14,524 nt of DNA from Planctomycetota bacterium (GTDB taxonomy: Bacteria > Planctomycetota > Phycisphaerae > Sedimentisphaerales > Anaerohalosphaeraceae), in contig QNBS01000019.1 in the NCBI GenBank assembly GCA_003644175.1, forward strand, positions 1-14,524, given 5' to 3'. Below the pieces are notes generated by a model that worked only from the letters and a program-made list of their open reading frames with translations, searched no databases and was not told the DNA's origin. Positions 1 through 7,016 of the stretch are shown here, piece by piece (the first letter of the stretch is position 1; every line of letters starts with the position of its first letter). The position numbers were made by a program, and so were the translations under genes.

Positions 1-1773
1 CTGGAGATACTGCGGACCATACGCACCGAATCGGCAAGGGGGTCGCTATTAGACAATATCGACCGGACGCTGACCGGCATGGGCTCGCGACTGATGCGAA
101 CGTGGCTGTGCATGCCGCTTTGCGATGTTACACAGATTAAGCTCCGTCAGGACGCAATCGAAGAGTTCGTCAACAACGACGAATCCTGCCGGCGCGTTCG
201 CCGGGCGCTGAAGAATATCTCCGACCTGGAGAGGATCGTCGCGCGGATAAGCACTTTTCGCGCCTCGCCGCGCGATCTGCTCGCCCTCGGCGCTACGCTG
301 CGGACTATCCCTGAGCTTAGGGAGGTTCTGGCGTCCTGCAAGGCGACATTGACGGGCGATTTAGCCGGCGGATGCGACAGTATGGATGAACTGGCAGACC
401 TGCTGGAAGCTGCAATAAAACCCGACTGCCCCACACACCTTCGCGACGGCGGGGTCATCAAGGCCGGTTTCAACGAGCAGCTTGACCGGCTCCACGGAGT
501 CTCCGCCGACGGACGAAGCTGGCTGGCCGAGTATCAGCAAAGCCAAATCAAACGCACCGGCATCGCCAACCTGAAAATCGGCTACAACAAGGTCTTCGGC
601 TACTACATCGAGATCAATCATTCCGCCGCCGACAGGGCGCCGGCAAACTACGTCAGGAAGCAGACCATCAAAAACGCCGAACGCTATATCACCGACGAAC
701 TCAAAAAGTACGAAGAACAGGTAATAGGCGCAAGCGACAAAGCCGTCGAATTAGAGCAGAAACTCTTCGAGCAGGTCCGCGCCGAATGTGCAAAGTACAC
801 AGGGCGCTTGCAGGCCCTGGCCGCGACGATCGCAAACTGCGACTGCATCACCGCCTTTGCGTTTCTGGCAAGGCGGAGGAACTACATCAGACCGAAAATC
901 ACAGACGACAAGACCCTCGTCATAAACGACGGCAGACACCCGGTCCTTGCCGAAACCCTTGGCAGCGAATTCGTCGCAAACGACGTCAGTCTCTGCGACG
1001 GCAGCGGAGATGTCGCCGTCATCACCGGCCCGAACATGGCGGGCAAAAGCACATATATCCGGCAGGTGGCGCTTCTGGTGCTGCTCGCCCAGACGGGCTC
1101 GTTTATTCCCGCCGCCTCCGCCGAAATCGGCGTCGTTGACCGGATATTCACCCGTGTAGGCGCATCGGATGAACTCATCCGCGGACAGAGCACGTTCATG
1201 GTCGAGATGACCGAAACCGCCAACATCATCAACAACGCCGGCGACCGCTCGCTGGTCATCCTCGACGAGGTCGGCAGGGGCACGAGCACCTACGACGGTC
1301 TGTCGTTAGCCTGGGCGATCACCGAATACATCGCAAACAAGATCAAATGCCGCACGCTCTTCGCCACCCACTACCACGAGCTGACCGAGCTTTCCGACCT
1401 GCTGGCCAACGTCAAAAACTGCAACGTCGCCATCCGCGAATGGGCCGACGACGTCATCTTTCTGCACAAAATCCTGCCCGGCGGAACGGACAAAAGCTAC
1501 GGCATACACGTAGCCAAACTCGCCGGCGTCCCCAAAGCCATAACAAAACGAAGCGCAGAAATCCTCGCCGACCTGGAAAACACATTCGCAAAAGAGGCCC
1601 GCACCGAAAAACTCACCCCCCACAAAACCAGACAGCCGGACACCGACCTGCTCTTCATCCAGAAACACAAATCAATACTCGACAAACTAACCGACATAGA
1701 CGTAAACAACCTCACCCCAATAGAAGCAATCAACCTCCTGGGGCAAATCAAAAAAGAGCTGGACAAAAACTAA
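1..1773 (+). CDS. mutS: DNA mismatch repair protein MutS, C-terminal part (5' end outside window)
   Basis: The open frame runs from base 1 without a stop, so the N-terminal mismatch-binding and connector domains lie upstream and about 590 residues remain. The first visible stretch (GSLLDNIDRTLTGMGSRL) is the classic start of the MutS lever region, so the ATG at 79 is internal. Lever and clamp helices follow, then the ATPase: Walker A GPNMAGKST at about residues 343-351 of the visible part, Walker B VILDEVGRGTST with D422/E423, and the ATHYHEL switch motif. The family recognises mispairs as a dimer and uses ATP to recruit MutL. The C-terminal helix-turn-helix dimerisation segment is present and the protein ends normally in a Lys-rich tail. 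Nothing is broken; only the window edge truncates it. Identity is clear from motifs and order. Confidence 0.97.
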   Translation: MEILRTIRTESARGSLLDNIDRTLTGMGSRLMRTWLCMPLCDVTQIKLRQDAIEEFVNNDESCRRVRRALKNISDLERIVARISTFRASPRDLLALGATLRTIPELREVLASCKATLTGDLAGGCDSMDELADLLEAAIKPDCPTHLRDGGVIKAGFNEQLDRLHGVSADGRSWLAEYQQSQIKRTGIANLKIGYNKVFGYYIEINHSAADRAPANYVRKQTIKNAERYITDELKKYEEQVIGASDKAVELEQKLFEQVRAECAKYTGRLQALAATIANCDCITAFAFLARRRNYIRPKITDDKTLVINDGRHPVLAETLGSEFVANDVSLCDGSGDVAVITGPNMAGKSTYIRQVALLVLLAQTGSFIPAASAEIGVVDRIFTRVGASDELIRGQSTFMVEMTETANIINNAGDRSLVILDEVGRGTSTYDGLSLAWAITEYIANKIKCRTLFATHYHELTELSDLLANVKNCNVAIREWADDVIFLHKILPGGTDKSYGIHVAKLAGVPKAITKRSAEILADLENTFAKEARTEKLTPHKTRQPDTDLLFIQKHKSILDKLTDIDVNNLTPIEAINLLGQIKKELDKN

Positions 1774-1943
1774 CGCCAACCACCTTCTCCCTTCGACATC
1801 GCAGAGGAAAAAGTAAGGATTTTGCGGCTTCATTTGGTTGAGAAGGGGGCAATGCCGAGGAGCAACCCATTCGGCCGCGCTCAGGGCAGGGTCATGATTG
1901 AGGTTGGCGCGGCAAATTGGCCTCGCAAAAGCGAGCCTGACGG
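1774..1943. repeat. Non-coding interval with possible degenerate interspersed repeat
   Basis: This gap between mutS and the dtd promoter holds no convincing gene. It contains CCTTCTC and GAGAAGG, able to pair over about 60 bases. It also has a GC-rich segment around 1861-1890 with CGCTCAGGGCAGG, a phrase that resembles interspersed intergenic repeats I have seen in environmental bacterial genomes. A small hairpin follows, CTCGC-AAAA-GCGAG at 1922-1935. The repeat assignment rests on memory of similar sequences, not on a second copy in this window. Confidence 0.3.
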
Positions 1944-1971
1944 TTGATTTTCGGGGCGAACATGTTATGAT
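1944..1971 (+). promoter_or_regulatory. Sigma-70-type promoter for dtd
   Basis: A -35 box TTGATT at 1944-1949 and a -10 box TATGAT at 1966-1971 are separated by 16 bases. Transcription would start near 1978, leaving a leader of about 30 bases before the dtd start at 2007. The -10 context GTTATGATG is identical to that of the uxaC promoter in this window. This is a sequence match only. Confidence 0.6.
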
Positions 1972-2006
1972 GACGTGCCTGACTTTTTTGTGGAGATCAA
2001 TACATA

Positions 2007-2456
2007 ATGCGAGCGGTGGCACAGCGGGTTAAAGGGGCAAGGGTCGAGGTCGACGGGCGGATTACAGGCTCAATCGAAACGGGCCTGATGGTCTTTTTGG
2101 GTGTGGGCGGAGACGACGATCTCGCCGACGGCGAGTTCATGGCGGACAAATTGGCGAATCTGCGTATCTTCGGCGATGACGAAGACAGGATGAATCTCAG
2201 TGTAAAAGACGCCGGCGGTGCGATACTCCTGATCAGTCAGTTCACGCTTTACGGCGACTGCCGCAAAGGCAGACGGCCCAGTTTCGACGCCGCAGCCGAA
2301 CCGGAACAGGCGAAGAAATTGTACGAGGACACAATCGCGCTGATCCGGGCAAAGGGCGTCGCCGTGGAAACAGGCATCTTCGCCGCACGAATGCAGGTCT
2401 TCAGCCAAAACGACGGCCCGGTGACATTTATTTTGGACAGTAAGAAAAAGTTTTAG
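2007..2456 (+). CDS. dtd: D-aminoacyl-tRNA deacylase
   Basis: DTD hydrolyses D-aminoacyl-tRNA (and mischarged glycyl-tRNA-Ala) in the cytoplasm, removing wrong-chirality amino acids before they reach the ribosome. The 149-aa length fits the family (about 145-150). The start MRAVAQRVKGARVEVDG is typical. Both hallmark motifs are present: SQFTLYGD at 77-84, and NDGPVT at 135-140, which carries the cross-subunit Gly-cisPro (G137-P138) that enforces chiral selection. The ATG at 2007 is preceded by GGAG at 1992-1995, a somewhat long spacing of 11 bases. The gene has its own promoter and is convergent with the nucleotidyltransferase-like gene that ends at 2509. No anomalies were seen. Confidence 0.96.
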   Translation: MRAVAQRVKGARVEVDGRITGSIETGLMVFLGVGGDDDLADGEFMADKLANLRIFGDDEDRMNLSVKDAGGAILLISQFTLYGDCRKGRRPSFDAAAEPEQAKKLYEDTIALIRAKGVAVETGIFAARMQVFSQNDGPVTFILDSKKKF

Positions 2457-2508
2457 AAATCGCCCGGACAGGACACGCCTTCTTTGTCTCCCGGGCTCAT
2501 CACCGCAC

Positions 2509-3000
2509 TCAAGCCTTATCGTCCCGGCAGGCCTTTCTTATCGCTTCCAACTGGATAATTGTCTCTTTATCTCGCGGTCGATTCATGACCTGTTTTGCCT
2601 GAATCAGCGCCTCGATCGTCAAGACATTGAACTTCTCATCATCCACCTCAATCACCCGGCCGGCTTGATGACAGCTATTGAAATCTCCAACACCTTTAAC
2701 ATAACCGATGCAATCGAGTTGGCCAAGGTCGGTGTCAAGATAGAGATTGTTGAAATCCTTGCAGTTTTGCTCTGTCAGTTTCAGTTTTACCCTGCCGGGT
2801 GTCATCATGTGTACGGGGTGGAACTCGGCGAGGGCTTCCTGGAGCCGCAGCAAATTCTCAGTGGTGAATTCGCAACAAATCTCAAAGCCCTGTGTCACGG
2901 CGGCAGCGCCATACACAACTCCCGCAAAGCCGCCGATGATAACGAATCTGACTTGACAATGGTTCAATTTCGATAGCAGCGTGAGAAAATCCTGATTCAT
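2509..3000 (-). CDS. Nucleotidyltransferase-fold protein with degenerate active site
   Basis: A 163-aa protein resembling MNT/AbiEii-type nucleotidyltransferases (DUF6036-like). Near the N-terminus it has IIGGFAGVVYG (residues 21-31), the GG helix-capping motif of the fold. The expected T-x-D-x-D metal-binding motif that follows reads TQGFEI (36-41), so the first Asp is Gly38 and the second Glu40. A later Asp lies in DLGQLDCIGYVKGVG. The C-terminal block FNVLTIEALIQAKQVMNRPRDKET is typical of the family. Its ATG overlaps the stop of the upstream 70-aa gene in an ATGA, with a strong AGGAAGG site at 3003-3009, so translation is probably coupled. Active members transfer nucleotides or act as toxins or antitoxins; loss of the DxD suggests this one is inactive or altered. 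Fold confidence is moderate; function is unknown. Confidence 0.75.
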   Translation of the reverse strand: MNQDFLTLLSKLNHCQVRFVIIGGFAGVVYGAAAVTQGFEICCEFTTENLLRLQEALAEFHPVHMMTPGRVKLKLTEQNCKDFNNLYLDTDLGQLDCIGYVKGVGDFNSCHQAGRVIEVDDEKFNVLTIEALIQAKQVMNRPRDKETIIQLEAIRKACRDDKA

Positions 3001-3209
3001 AGCCTTCCTGTATTGTGGAGTTTGCGAAATGTGTTCAGGGCGATCTGGTGCCGCCTGATGCGCTCGGCGACCGGACGATCGAGGTTTGCCAGCAGCATCG
3101 GGATATCGATGCCCCAGTCCCTGGCGGCGGCAACCTCTGGATACTTCTCGGCGAGGCGCCGGGCCCTTGTCTGTAAATCAACCTGTTTGTCGTCATCCGT
3201 GTCGGGCAT
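2997..3209 (-). CDS. Small conserved-looking protein paired with the nucleotidyltransferase
   Basis: A 70-aa, highly charged, Arg-rich cytoplasmic protein with no signal peptide or membrane segment. The centre, WGIDIPMLLANLDRPVAERI, followed by RRHQIALNTFRKLHN, looks like two helices. From memory, small proteins with a GID-x-LL-x-NL...ER-x-RRHQ pattern often precede nucleotidyltransferase genes of this type. It is the first gene of a two-gene minus-strand unit and its TGA overlaps the next ATG by four bases. AGAAAGG at 3221-3227 is a plausible ribosome site 11 bases upstream. The arrangement recalls a toxin-antitoxin or other two-component module, but no known antitoxin domain can be seen. 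Function unknown. Confidence 0.7.
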   Translation of the reverse strand: MPDTDDDKQVDLQTRARRLAEKYPEVAAARDWGIDIPMLLANLDRPVAERIRRHQIALNTFRKLHNTGRL

Positions 3210-3248
3210 TTGTCATGTGACCTTTCTCATCCGGATCCTGCAGAAGCG

Positions 3249-3277
3249 ATCTTAACGCCGCCGCCGCAAAAAAGCAA
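3249..3277 (-). promoter_or_regulatory. Possible promoter for the minus-strand two-gene unit
   Basis: Read on the minus strand, TTGCTT (3277-3272) and TAAGAT (3254-3249) are separated by 17 bases, giving a short leader to the ATG at 3209. The spacer holds a run of GCG triplets. It lies back to back with the pfp promoter, forming a divergent control region. This is motif evidence only. Confidence 0.4.
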
Positions 3278-3335
3278 GCATTCTGCTCAAACAGCAGGAA
3301 ACAGGGCCTTTTGGCGCATTTGTGCAGGAAAACTG

Positions 3336-3364
3336 TTGATTTTTGGCGGATGAGCGTTTATATT
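3336..3364 (+). promoter_or_regulatory. Sigma-70-type promoter for pfp and probably the following genes
   Basis: TTGATT at 3336-3341 and TATATT at 3359-3364 are separated by an ideal 17 bases, about 52 bases upstream of the pfp ATG. No later clear promoter was found before the 94-aa gene at 12638, so this may drive much of the co-directional run. Confidence 0.6.
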
Positions 3365-3416
3365 CCGTTGCTGAGCGTAATTGGGCACCTGGACCCCTGT
3401 ACAGAAGGAGAAACGA

Positions 3417-4685
3417 ATGAGCCAAAAAGCAAATGCAATCGTGGCGCAATCGGGCGGGCCGACGGCCGCGATCAACTCCAGCGCCTGCGGTGTGATTCAG
3501 ACGGCGATCAAATCGGACAAGATCGGGCGTGTTATCGGGGCGACGAACGGCATTTTGGGCGTGTTGAAGGAGGATCTGTTCGATATTTCGGCGGAAAGGC
3601 CGGAGACCATCGAGGCGTTGAAGCGCACTCCGGCGGCGGCGGTCGGGTCGTGCAGGTACAAACTCAAGTCGCTGGATGAGTCGCGGGCGGACTACGAACG
3701 GATATTGGAGGTGTTCAAGGCGCACGACATACATTATTTCTTCTACTGCGGCGGCAACGACTCGATGGACACCGCCGACAAGGTGAATAAATTGGCCGCC
3801 GACACCGGCTATGAACTGGTCTGCATGGGCGTGCCGAAAACGATTGACAATGACCTGGCGTGCACGGACCACTGCCCCGGCTACGGCAGTGTGGCGAAAT
3901 ATGTCGCAACCTGCGCAATGTCGGCGGGTAAGGACACCGAGGCGCTTTACACCACCGACACGTGCACTATTCTTGAAGTGATGGGCAGAAACGCCGGGTG
4001 GATCGCCGCGGCGACGGGGCTTGCCCGCCGGGTGGCGGAGGATTCGCCGCACCTGATCTATATGCCGGAAGCTCACTTTTCGTTTGAGAAACTCGTCGCC
4101 GACGTCAAGGAAGTCTATGCCGAGTTCGGCAGGGTGTTTATCGTCGCCGGCGAAGGGCTAAAGGACGCCGACGGCAATTACGTAACCGCCGACAGCGGCG
4201 CCTTCGGCAAGGACAGCTTCGGCCATGCCCAGTTGGGCGGAGTCGCCGAGATGCTAAAGGCCGTGATCGAAAAGGAAGTGGGCATCAAGGCGCGATTCAA
4301 CAAGCTCGGAACCAACCAGCGATGTGCAATGCACTTTGCCTCGCTGACGGACGTAAACGAAGCTTACATGTGCGGCAAGGCGGCCGTTGAAAATGCACTG
4401 AGCGGCGCCAACGGCAAAATGATGACGCTTGTCAGAGACAATGGCCCTGCGTACAAGTGCACGACGGGCCTTGCCGACCTGAGCGACGTGGCCAACGGCG
4501 AAAAGAAGGTGCCCGCCGAATACATCAACGATACGGGCAACGGCGTTACCGCGGCGATGCTTGATTATGTAAGGCCGCTCGTGCAGGGCGAGGCGCCGAT
4601 CACCGTAGGCGACGACGGCCTGCCGGTATTTATGAGATTCGAGCGAAAACCGTTAGAGAAGAAGTTGGCGGGGTATCTTGAGTAA
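3417..4685 (+). CDS. pfp: Pyrophosphate-dependent 6-phosphofructokinase
   Basis: This enzyme interconverts fructose-6-phosphate and fructose-1,6-bisphosphate using PPi as phosphoryl donor, a reversible glycolytic/gluconeogenic step. The start NAIVAQSGGPTAAINSS is the usual N-terminus of this PFK group. GGNDS at 112-116 places Asp115 where ATP-type enzymes have the Gly of GGDGS. PKTIDND at 140-146 has Lys141 where ATP enzymes have Gly (PGTIDND). Both substitutions are diagnostic of PPi use. MGRNAGW is at 189-195. The 422-aa length is typical. The ATG at 3417 is chosen over the in-frame TTG at 3381 because AGAAGGAG at 3403-3410 sits six bases before it and homologues start here. The SDR gene follows after 42 bases. 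Confidence 0.93.
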   Translation: MSQKANAIVAQSGGPTAAINSSACGVIQTAIKSDKIGRVIGATNGILGVLKEDLFDISAERPETIEALKRTPAAAVGSCRYKLKSLDESRADYERILEVFKAHDIHYFFYCGGNDSMDTADKVNKLAADTGYELVCMGVPKTIDNDLACTDHCPGYGSVAKYVATCAMSAGKDTEALYTTDTCTILEVMGRNAGWIAAATGLARRVAEDSPHLIYMPEAHFSFEKLVADVKEVYAEFGRVFIVAGEGLKDADGNYVTADSGAFGKDSFGHAQLGGVAEMLKAVIEKEVGIKARFNKLGTNQRCAMHFASLTDVNEAYMCGKAAVENALSGANGKMMTLVRDNGPAYKCTTGLADLSDVANGEKKVPAEYINDTGNGVTAAMLDYVRPLVQGEAPITVGDDGLPVFMRFERKPLEKKLAGYLE

Positions 4686-4727
4686 TCGAAAAAATGGCAA
4701 CTGTCCCCTGTTTAGAGGAAGGATAAT

Positions 4728-5546
4728 ATGAGCGATTTATTTGATGTTAAAGACAAGGCGATAGTCATCACCGGCGGGGCCGGGGTGTTGTGCGGCACAT
4801 TGGCAAAGGCGCTTGGGCGCCTTGGCGCCAAGGTATGTATTGCCGATTACGATGCGATTCGGGCCAAAGAGGTCTGCGCCGAGATCGCCGCCGAGGGCAA
4901 CTTTGCAATTCCCGTCGAAGTGAATGTGTTAGAGAAGGATAAGGTGCAGGAGGCGTTTGAGTGCGCACTCGATAGCCTGGGGACTATTGACATCCTGATC
5001 AACGGCGCCGGCGGCAATAAGAAAGAGGCTACGACTTCACCGGATATGTCGTTCTTCGATATGCCCGCCGACGCTGTCCGTGCGGTGTTCGACCTGAATT
5101 GCCTGGGCACGATTTTGCCCAGCCAGGTCTTCGGCAAATATATGGCCGACAAAGGCGAAGGCGTGATACTGAATATTTCCAGCATGAACGCCTTTCGGCC
5201 TCTGACGAAGATCGCGGCTTATTCGGCGGCTAAGGCGGCCGTCAGCAACTTTACCCAGTGGCTGGCCGTGCACATGTGCCAAAACTATTCGAAGAACATT
5301 CGCGTAAACGCTATCGCGCCCGGATTCTTTCTGACACAGCAGAACCGCTTCCTGCTCATCGACGAAAAGACCGGCAAACCGACGCCGAGAGGCCAGTTAA
5401 TCATCGACCATACGCCGATGGGCAGATACGGCGAGGCCGAGGAACTGGTTGGGACGACTTTGTGGCTCTTGAGCGACGCGGCAAAATTCGTTACCGGAAT
5501 CGTCGTGCCCATCGACGGCGGATTCAGCGCATTTAGCGGGGTATAG
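4728..5546 (+). CDS. SDR-family D-mannonate oxidoreductase (fructuronate reductase)
   Basis: A 272-aa short-chain dehydrogenase closely resembling the YjmF-type D-mannonate oxidoreductases, which interconvert D-fructuronate and D-mannonate with NAD(P)H and functionally replace classical UxuB. The dinucleotide motif TGGAGVLCG is at 15-23. The SDR catalytic set is intact: Ser152 in NISSMN, Tyr165 and Lys169 in YSAAK. The stretch NGAGGNKKEATTS, the segment IAPGFFLTQQNRFLL and the C-terminal DGGFSAFSGV are hallmarks of this subgroup as I know it. AGAGGAAGG at 4714-4722 lies five bases before the ATG. The presence of uxaC downstream supports a role in uronate catabolism. Substrate assignment is good but not certain, because neighbouring SDR subgroups act on other sugar acids. 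Confidence 0.85.
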   Translation: MSDLFDVKDKAIVITGGAGVLCGTLAKALGRLGAKVCIADYDAIRAKEVCAEIAAEGNFAIPVEVNVLEKDKVQEAFECALDSLGTIDILINGAGGNKKEATTSPDMSFFDMPADAVRAVFDLNCLGTILPSQVFGKYMADKGEGVILNISSMNAFRPLTKIAAYSAAKAAVSNFTQWLAVHMCQNYSKNIRVNAIAPGFFLTQQNRFLLIDEKTGKPTPRGQLIIDHTPMGRYGEAEELVGTTLWLLSDAAKFVTGIVVPIDGGFSAFSGV

Positions 5547-5551
5547 TATTT

Positions 5552-5956
5552 GTGGTAACCGTTCACGAAAAAGGAACCACGAATGAACACGAATTGATTC
5601 TTAAGAAAGAAGTGTTTGATGTTGTTGGCTGTGCTATGGAGGTTCTCAATGGGCTTGGGCATGGTTTGCTGGAAAAACCATACGAAAATGCTTTAGTGGT
5701 TGAGCTTGGGCTGAAAAACATCTTGGTGAATCAGCAATCTCGATACGATTTGATGTATAAAGGCGTACAAGTTGGTGAATATATTCCAGACTTGATTACT
5801 CATGGAAAACTGGTTGTGGAAACAAAGGTAGTTGAGCGAATTACAAATCATGAATTGGGTCAAATGATGAACTACTTAAAGATCACGGGCTTGAAAGTTG
5901 GACTTATTCTGAACTTCAAGCATTCGAAACTGGAATGGAAAAGAATTGTTTGTTAA
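5552..5956 (+). CDS. GxxExxY protein (PDDEXK_3 nuclease-like), repeat-associated
   Basis: A protein of up to 134 aa with the naming motif G-LL-E-KP-Y at 38-44, and a PD-(D/E)xK-like core: Asp80 in YIPDL and Glu90-Thr-Lys92 in VVETK. The C-terminal LKVGLILNFKHSKLEWKRIV is typical of the family. Its function is unproven; the fold suggests nucleic-acid cleavage or binding. Start choice is uncertain: GTG 5552 lies five bases after the SDR stop and has no good ribosome site. ATG 5583 is out of frame and hits a stop within four codons. The first residues (TTNEHE) are simply the translation of an AACCACGAATGAACAC repeat whose inverted partner lies at 6021-6041. The gene is clearly AT-richer than its neighbours, suggesting an inserted cassette. 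Confidence 0.85.
   Translation: MVTVHEKGTTNEHELILKKEVFDVVGCAMEVLNGLGHGLLEKPYENALVVELGLKNILVNQQSRYDLMYKGVQVGEYIPDLITHGKLVVETKVVERITNHELGQMMNYLKITGLKVGLILNFKHSKLEWKRIVC
5574..5594 (+). repeat. Left copy of an inverted repeat flanking the GxxExxY gene
   Basis: This 21-base segment (GAACCACGAATGAACACGAAT) matches the reverse complement of 6021-6041 at 19 of 21 positions. It lies inside the 5' end of the GxxExxY reading frame. The phrase resembles a repeat I know from intergenic regions of many environmental bacteria. Confidence 0.7.
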
Positions 5957-6010
5957 AAAATATAAATCCCAAATACAACTCAATAGACATAAAAGCGAAG
6001 TATGGACAAT

Positions 6011-6041
6011 ATTAGTGTTCATTAGTGTTTATTCGTGGTTC
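6011..6041 (-). repeat. Right copy of the inverted repeat with an internal direct repeat
   Basis: The reverse complement of 6021-6041 repeats the left copy at 5574-5594 with two mismatches. Next to it, ATTAGTGTTC (6011-6020) and ATTAGTGTTT (6021-6030) form a 10-base direct repeat with one difference. Together with the left copy this bounds a segment of about 470 bases carrying the GxxExxY gene. The gap 5957-6098 otherwise shows only AT-rich sequence and no clear promoter. Confidence 0.65.
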
Positions 6042-6098
6042 TCTGCAGTGTAAACGAATACGTATTTTTTTATTGATTATTGTTGATTGGAATTTGAA

Positions 6099-7007
6099 AT
6101 GGCTGATAATGATCCGGCGAGACCGTTAAAGGAACTTCAACCGACCAAGGAATTTTTTGTTGGAATCGATTCGGACGGGTGCGCGTTCGACTCGATGGGA
6201 ATCAAACAGCGTGAGTGTTTTTGTCCGATGCTGATAGGGTATTTCGGCCTTCAGCCGGTGGCCCAGGCCGCCCGCGAGTGTAAGGATTTTGCAGACCTTT
6301 TCAGCAAGACAAGGGGCGCCAACCGGCACAAGACCTCCGTGCGCATCATAAGAGACCTGCTGCCGGAGCACCCGATGGTCAGAGAACGCGGCTTTGAGGT
6401 TCCCGCATACCCGCACTATTACAGGTGGGTGGACGACCCCGACAGCCTCCTGAGCAACGACGGGCTCCGGCAGGAAATCGCACGGGTAAACGGCGAGGCA
6501 AGAAAGGAACTCGAACTTGTCCTCAAGTGGAGCCTCCGCGTAAACGAGATGGTAACCGAGATCGTCCGCGACCTGCCGCCGTTTCCGTATGTTCGCGAAT
6601 GCCTCGAAAAGATGCAGGGCAAAGCCGATGTCATCGTGTGTTCGGCGACTCCCAATGAAGCCCTGATGCGCGAGTGGCAAGAGCACGACATCGCAAAGTA
6701 CGTAAGCGTCATCGCCGGCCAGGAGATGGGCAAGAAGGCCGAACATCTCAACTACGCGACAAACGGCAAATACGCCGAAAACCACGTTCTCATGATAGGC
6801 GACGCGCCCGGCGATCTAAAAGCCGCCAGGGCCAACAACGTGCTGTTCTACCCGGTCAATCCGGGCAATGAGGCCGAGTCATGGAAGCGATTTCACGACG
6901 AAGCGTTCGACAAATTTATTAACGGCGAGTATGCCGGCGACTATGAGGCGAAGGTCATCGCCGAGTTCGACTCTTACTTGCCCGAACTGCCGCCGTGGCG
7001 GAAATAG
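6099..7007 (+). CDS. HAD-superfamily hydrolase (phosphatase-like), substrate unknown
   Basis: A 302-aa cytoplasmic protein with a complete HAD active site. Motif I is DSDGC with nucleophile Asp24 and general acid Asp26. Motif II is Ser182 in VCSAT, motif III Lys212 or Lys213 in GKKAEH, and motif IV GDAPGD with Asp235 and Asp239. The roughly 150 residues between motifs I and II form a large C1-type cap, longer than in small phosphoglycolate phosphatases, which implies a selective phosphorylated substrate. The ATG at 6099 is preferred to the in-frame TTG at 6087 because it starts the continuous similarity, though its ribosome site is weak. The gene heads a tight set of four; its stop is nine bases before the next start. 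A sugar phosphate or phospho-acid substrate is an inference from neighbours. Confidence 0.85.
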   Translation: MADNDPARPLKELQPTKEFFVGIDSDGCAFDSMGIKQRECFCPMLIGYFGLQPVAQAARECKDFADLFSKTRGANRHKTSVRIIRDLLPEHPMVRERGFEVPAYPHYYRWVDDPDSLLSNDGLRQEIARVNGEARKELELVLKWSLRVNEMVTEIVRDLPPFPYVRECLEKMQGKADVIVCSATPNEALMREWQEHDIAKYVSVIAGQEMGKKAEHLNYATNGKYAENHVLMIGDAPGDLKAARANNVLFYPVNPGNEAESWKRFHDEAFDKFINGEYAGDYEAKVIAEFDSYLPELPPWRK

Positions 7008-7016
7008 GGAAACCGC

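Noticed and set aside
1958..1971. LexA-like box (GAAC...GTT) over the dtd promoter
   Set aside because: The half-site spacing is two bases rather than the four needed for a GAACNNNNGTTC box, so it is only a chance palindrome (AACATGTT).
1687..2022. 111-aa minus-strand frame over the mutS-dtd gap
   Set aside because: It overlaps the mutS end and the dtd promoter, has no ribosome site or family motif, and appears to be translated non-coding/repeat sequence.
2462..2496. Hairpin GCCCGG...CCGGGC between dtd and the convergent gene as a terminator
   Set aside because: Only six outer pairs are continuous, the loop is long and no T-run follows on either strand.
3252..4076. 274-aa open frame on the minus strand opposite pfp
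   Set aside because: Arg/His-rich composition, no recognisable motifs, and it lies fully antisense to the well-supported pfp gene and its promoter; a GC-rich shadow frame.
5583..5597. ATG after AAGGA as start of the GxxExxY gene
   Set aside because: It is out of frame with the protein and meets TGA after four codons.
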